DNA from: an uncultured Sutterella sp.
GTDB lineage: Bacteria > Pseudomonadota > Gammaproteobacteria > Burkholderiales > Burkholderiaceae_F
Length of the DNA stretch: 64,000 nt
NCBI GenBank assembly: GCA_905206345.1
Contig: CAJLGW010000001.1
Coordinates: forward strand, 1 to 64,000
Direction of reading: 5' to 3'
The position numbers and the translations under genes were made by a program. The notes under the pieces were generated by a model that was not told the origin of the DNA, searched no databases, and saw only the letters and a program-made list of their open reading frames with translations. This document shows, piece after piece, positions 63,926 to 64,000 of this stretch (position 1 is its first letter; the number at the start of each line of letters is the position of its first letter).

Positions 63926-64000
63926 TTGAAATCTCTAGTTTTTCATTATGCGGAAAGACTTTTCGGCCAGGCCAAAAAAAGTTGTGACAAGTCTATGACA

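Overview
The window is one contiguous piece of bacterial chromosome, almost fully coding, with a moderate G+C content and Leu codons dominated by TTG/TTA. Gene content and order (purM / hda / HAD phosphatase / pcnB / folK; mraZ to lpxC division and cell-wall cluster with a fused murE-murF; dciA between lpxC and secA; mutT / yacG / coaE) point to a betaproteobacterium of the order Burkholderiales. DcuC-type and DASS-type C4-dicarboxylate carriers, a Feo ferrous-iron system, a NrdD-like mini-protein and the lack of visible respiratory genes suggest a host-associated, low-oxygen member such as the Sutterellaceae (Sutterella/Parasutterella group). The family is an inference and the genus is not resolved.

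Layout. 1-14.5 kb: mnmA; a two-gene operon of an NMO-like flavoprotein and a nicotinamidase-like protein that both lack family catalytic residues; two dicarboxylate transporters around a LysR regulator; purine salvage (PRTase, adenosine deaminase) and purM; hda, HAD phosphatase, pcnB, folK and a small membrane protein. 14.5-20.8 kb: an accessory region. It starts at tRNA-Val/tRNA-Leu, followed by helically phased short repeats, a tyrosine integrase, a hicAB toxin-antitoxin pair and a 5'-truncated DUF4041/T5orf172 gene. A visibly more G+C-rich block follows, carrying a CHASE-GGDEF-PAS gene and a 3' remnant of another gene. 20.8-36.1 kb: hom, sbcDC, creA, a secreted tandem-repeat protein, an unusual PagP-OmpW double-barrel fusion, rnpB, feoB with two feoA-type genes and two Fur-box-like palindromes, an MscS channel, and an ADP-forming acyl-CoA synthetase. 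36.2-54.8 kb: the complete dcw cluster mraZ-rsmH-ftsL-ftsI-murEF-mraY-murD-ftsW-murG-murC-ddl-ftsQ-ftsA-ftsZ-lpxC, tightly packed with several 4-bp ATGA overlaps. 54.7-64 kb: a small lipoprotein, dciA, secA with a structured leader, mutT, yacG, coaE, tRNA-Pro, a polyprenyl diphosphate synthase and a PiT phosphate transporter.

How it works together. The dcw cluster makes the peptidoglycan precursor from UDP-MurNAc to lipid II (MurC, D, EF, MraY, MurG), the D-Ala-D-Ala unit (Ddl), the septal machinery (FtsL, I, W, Q, A, Z) and the first committed lipid A step (LpxC), under a promoter followed by MraZ-type repeats. PagP would modify the lipid A. The most unusual items are the PagP-OmpW fusion, the stand-alone glycyl-radical mini-protein, the degenerate NMO/PncA pair, the non-canonical FtsZ tail with a divergent FtsA, and the phased repeats between tRNA-Leu and the integrase.
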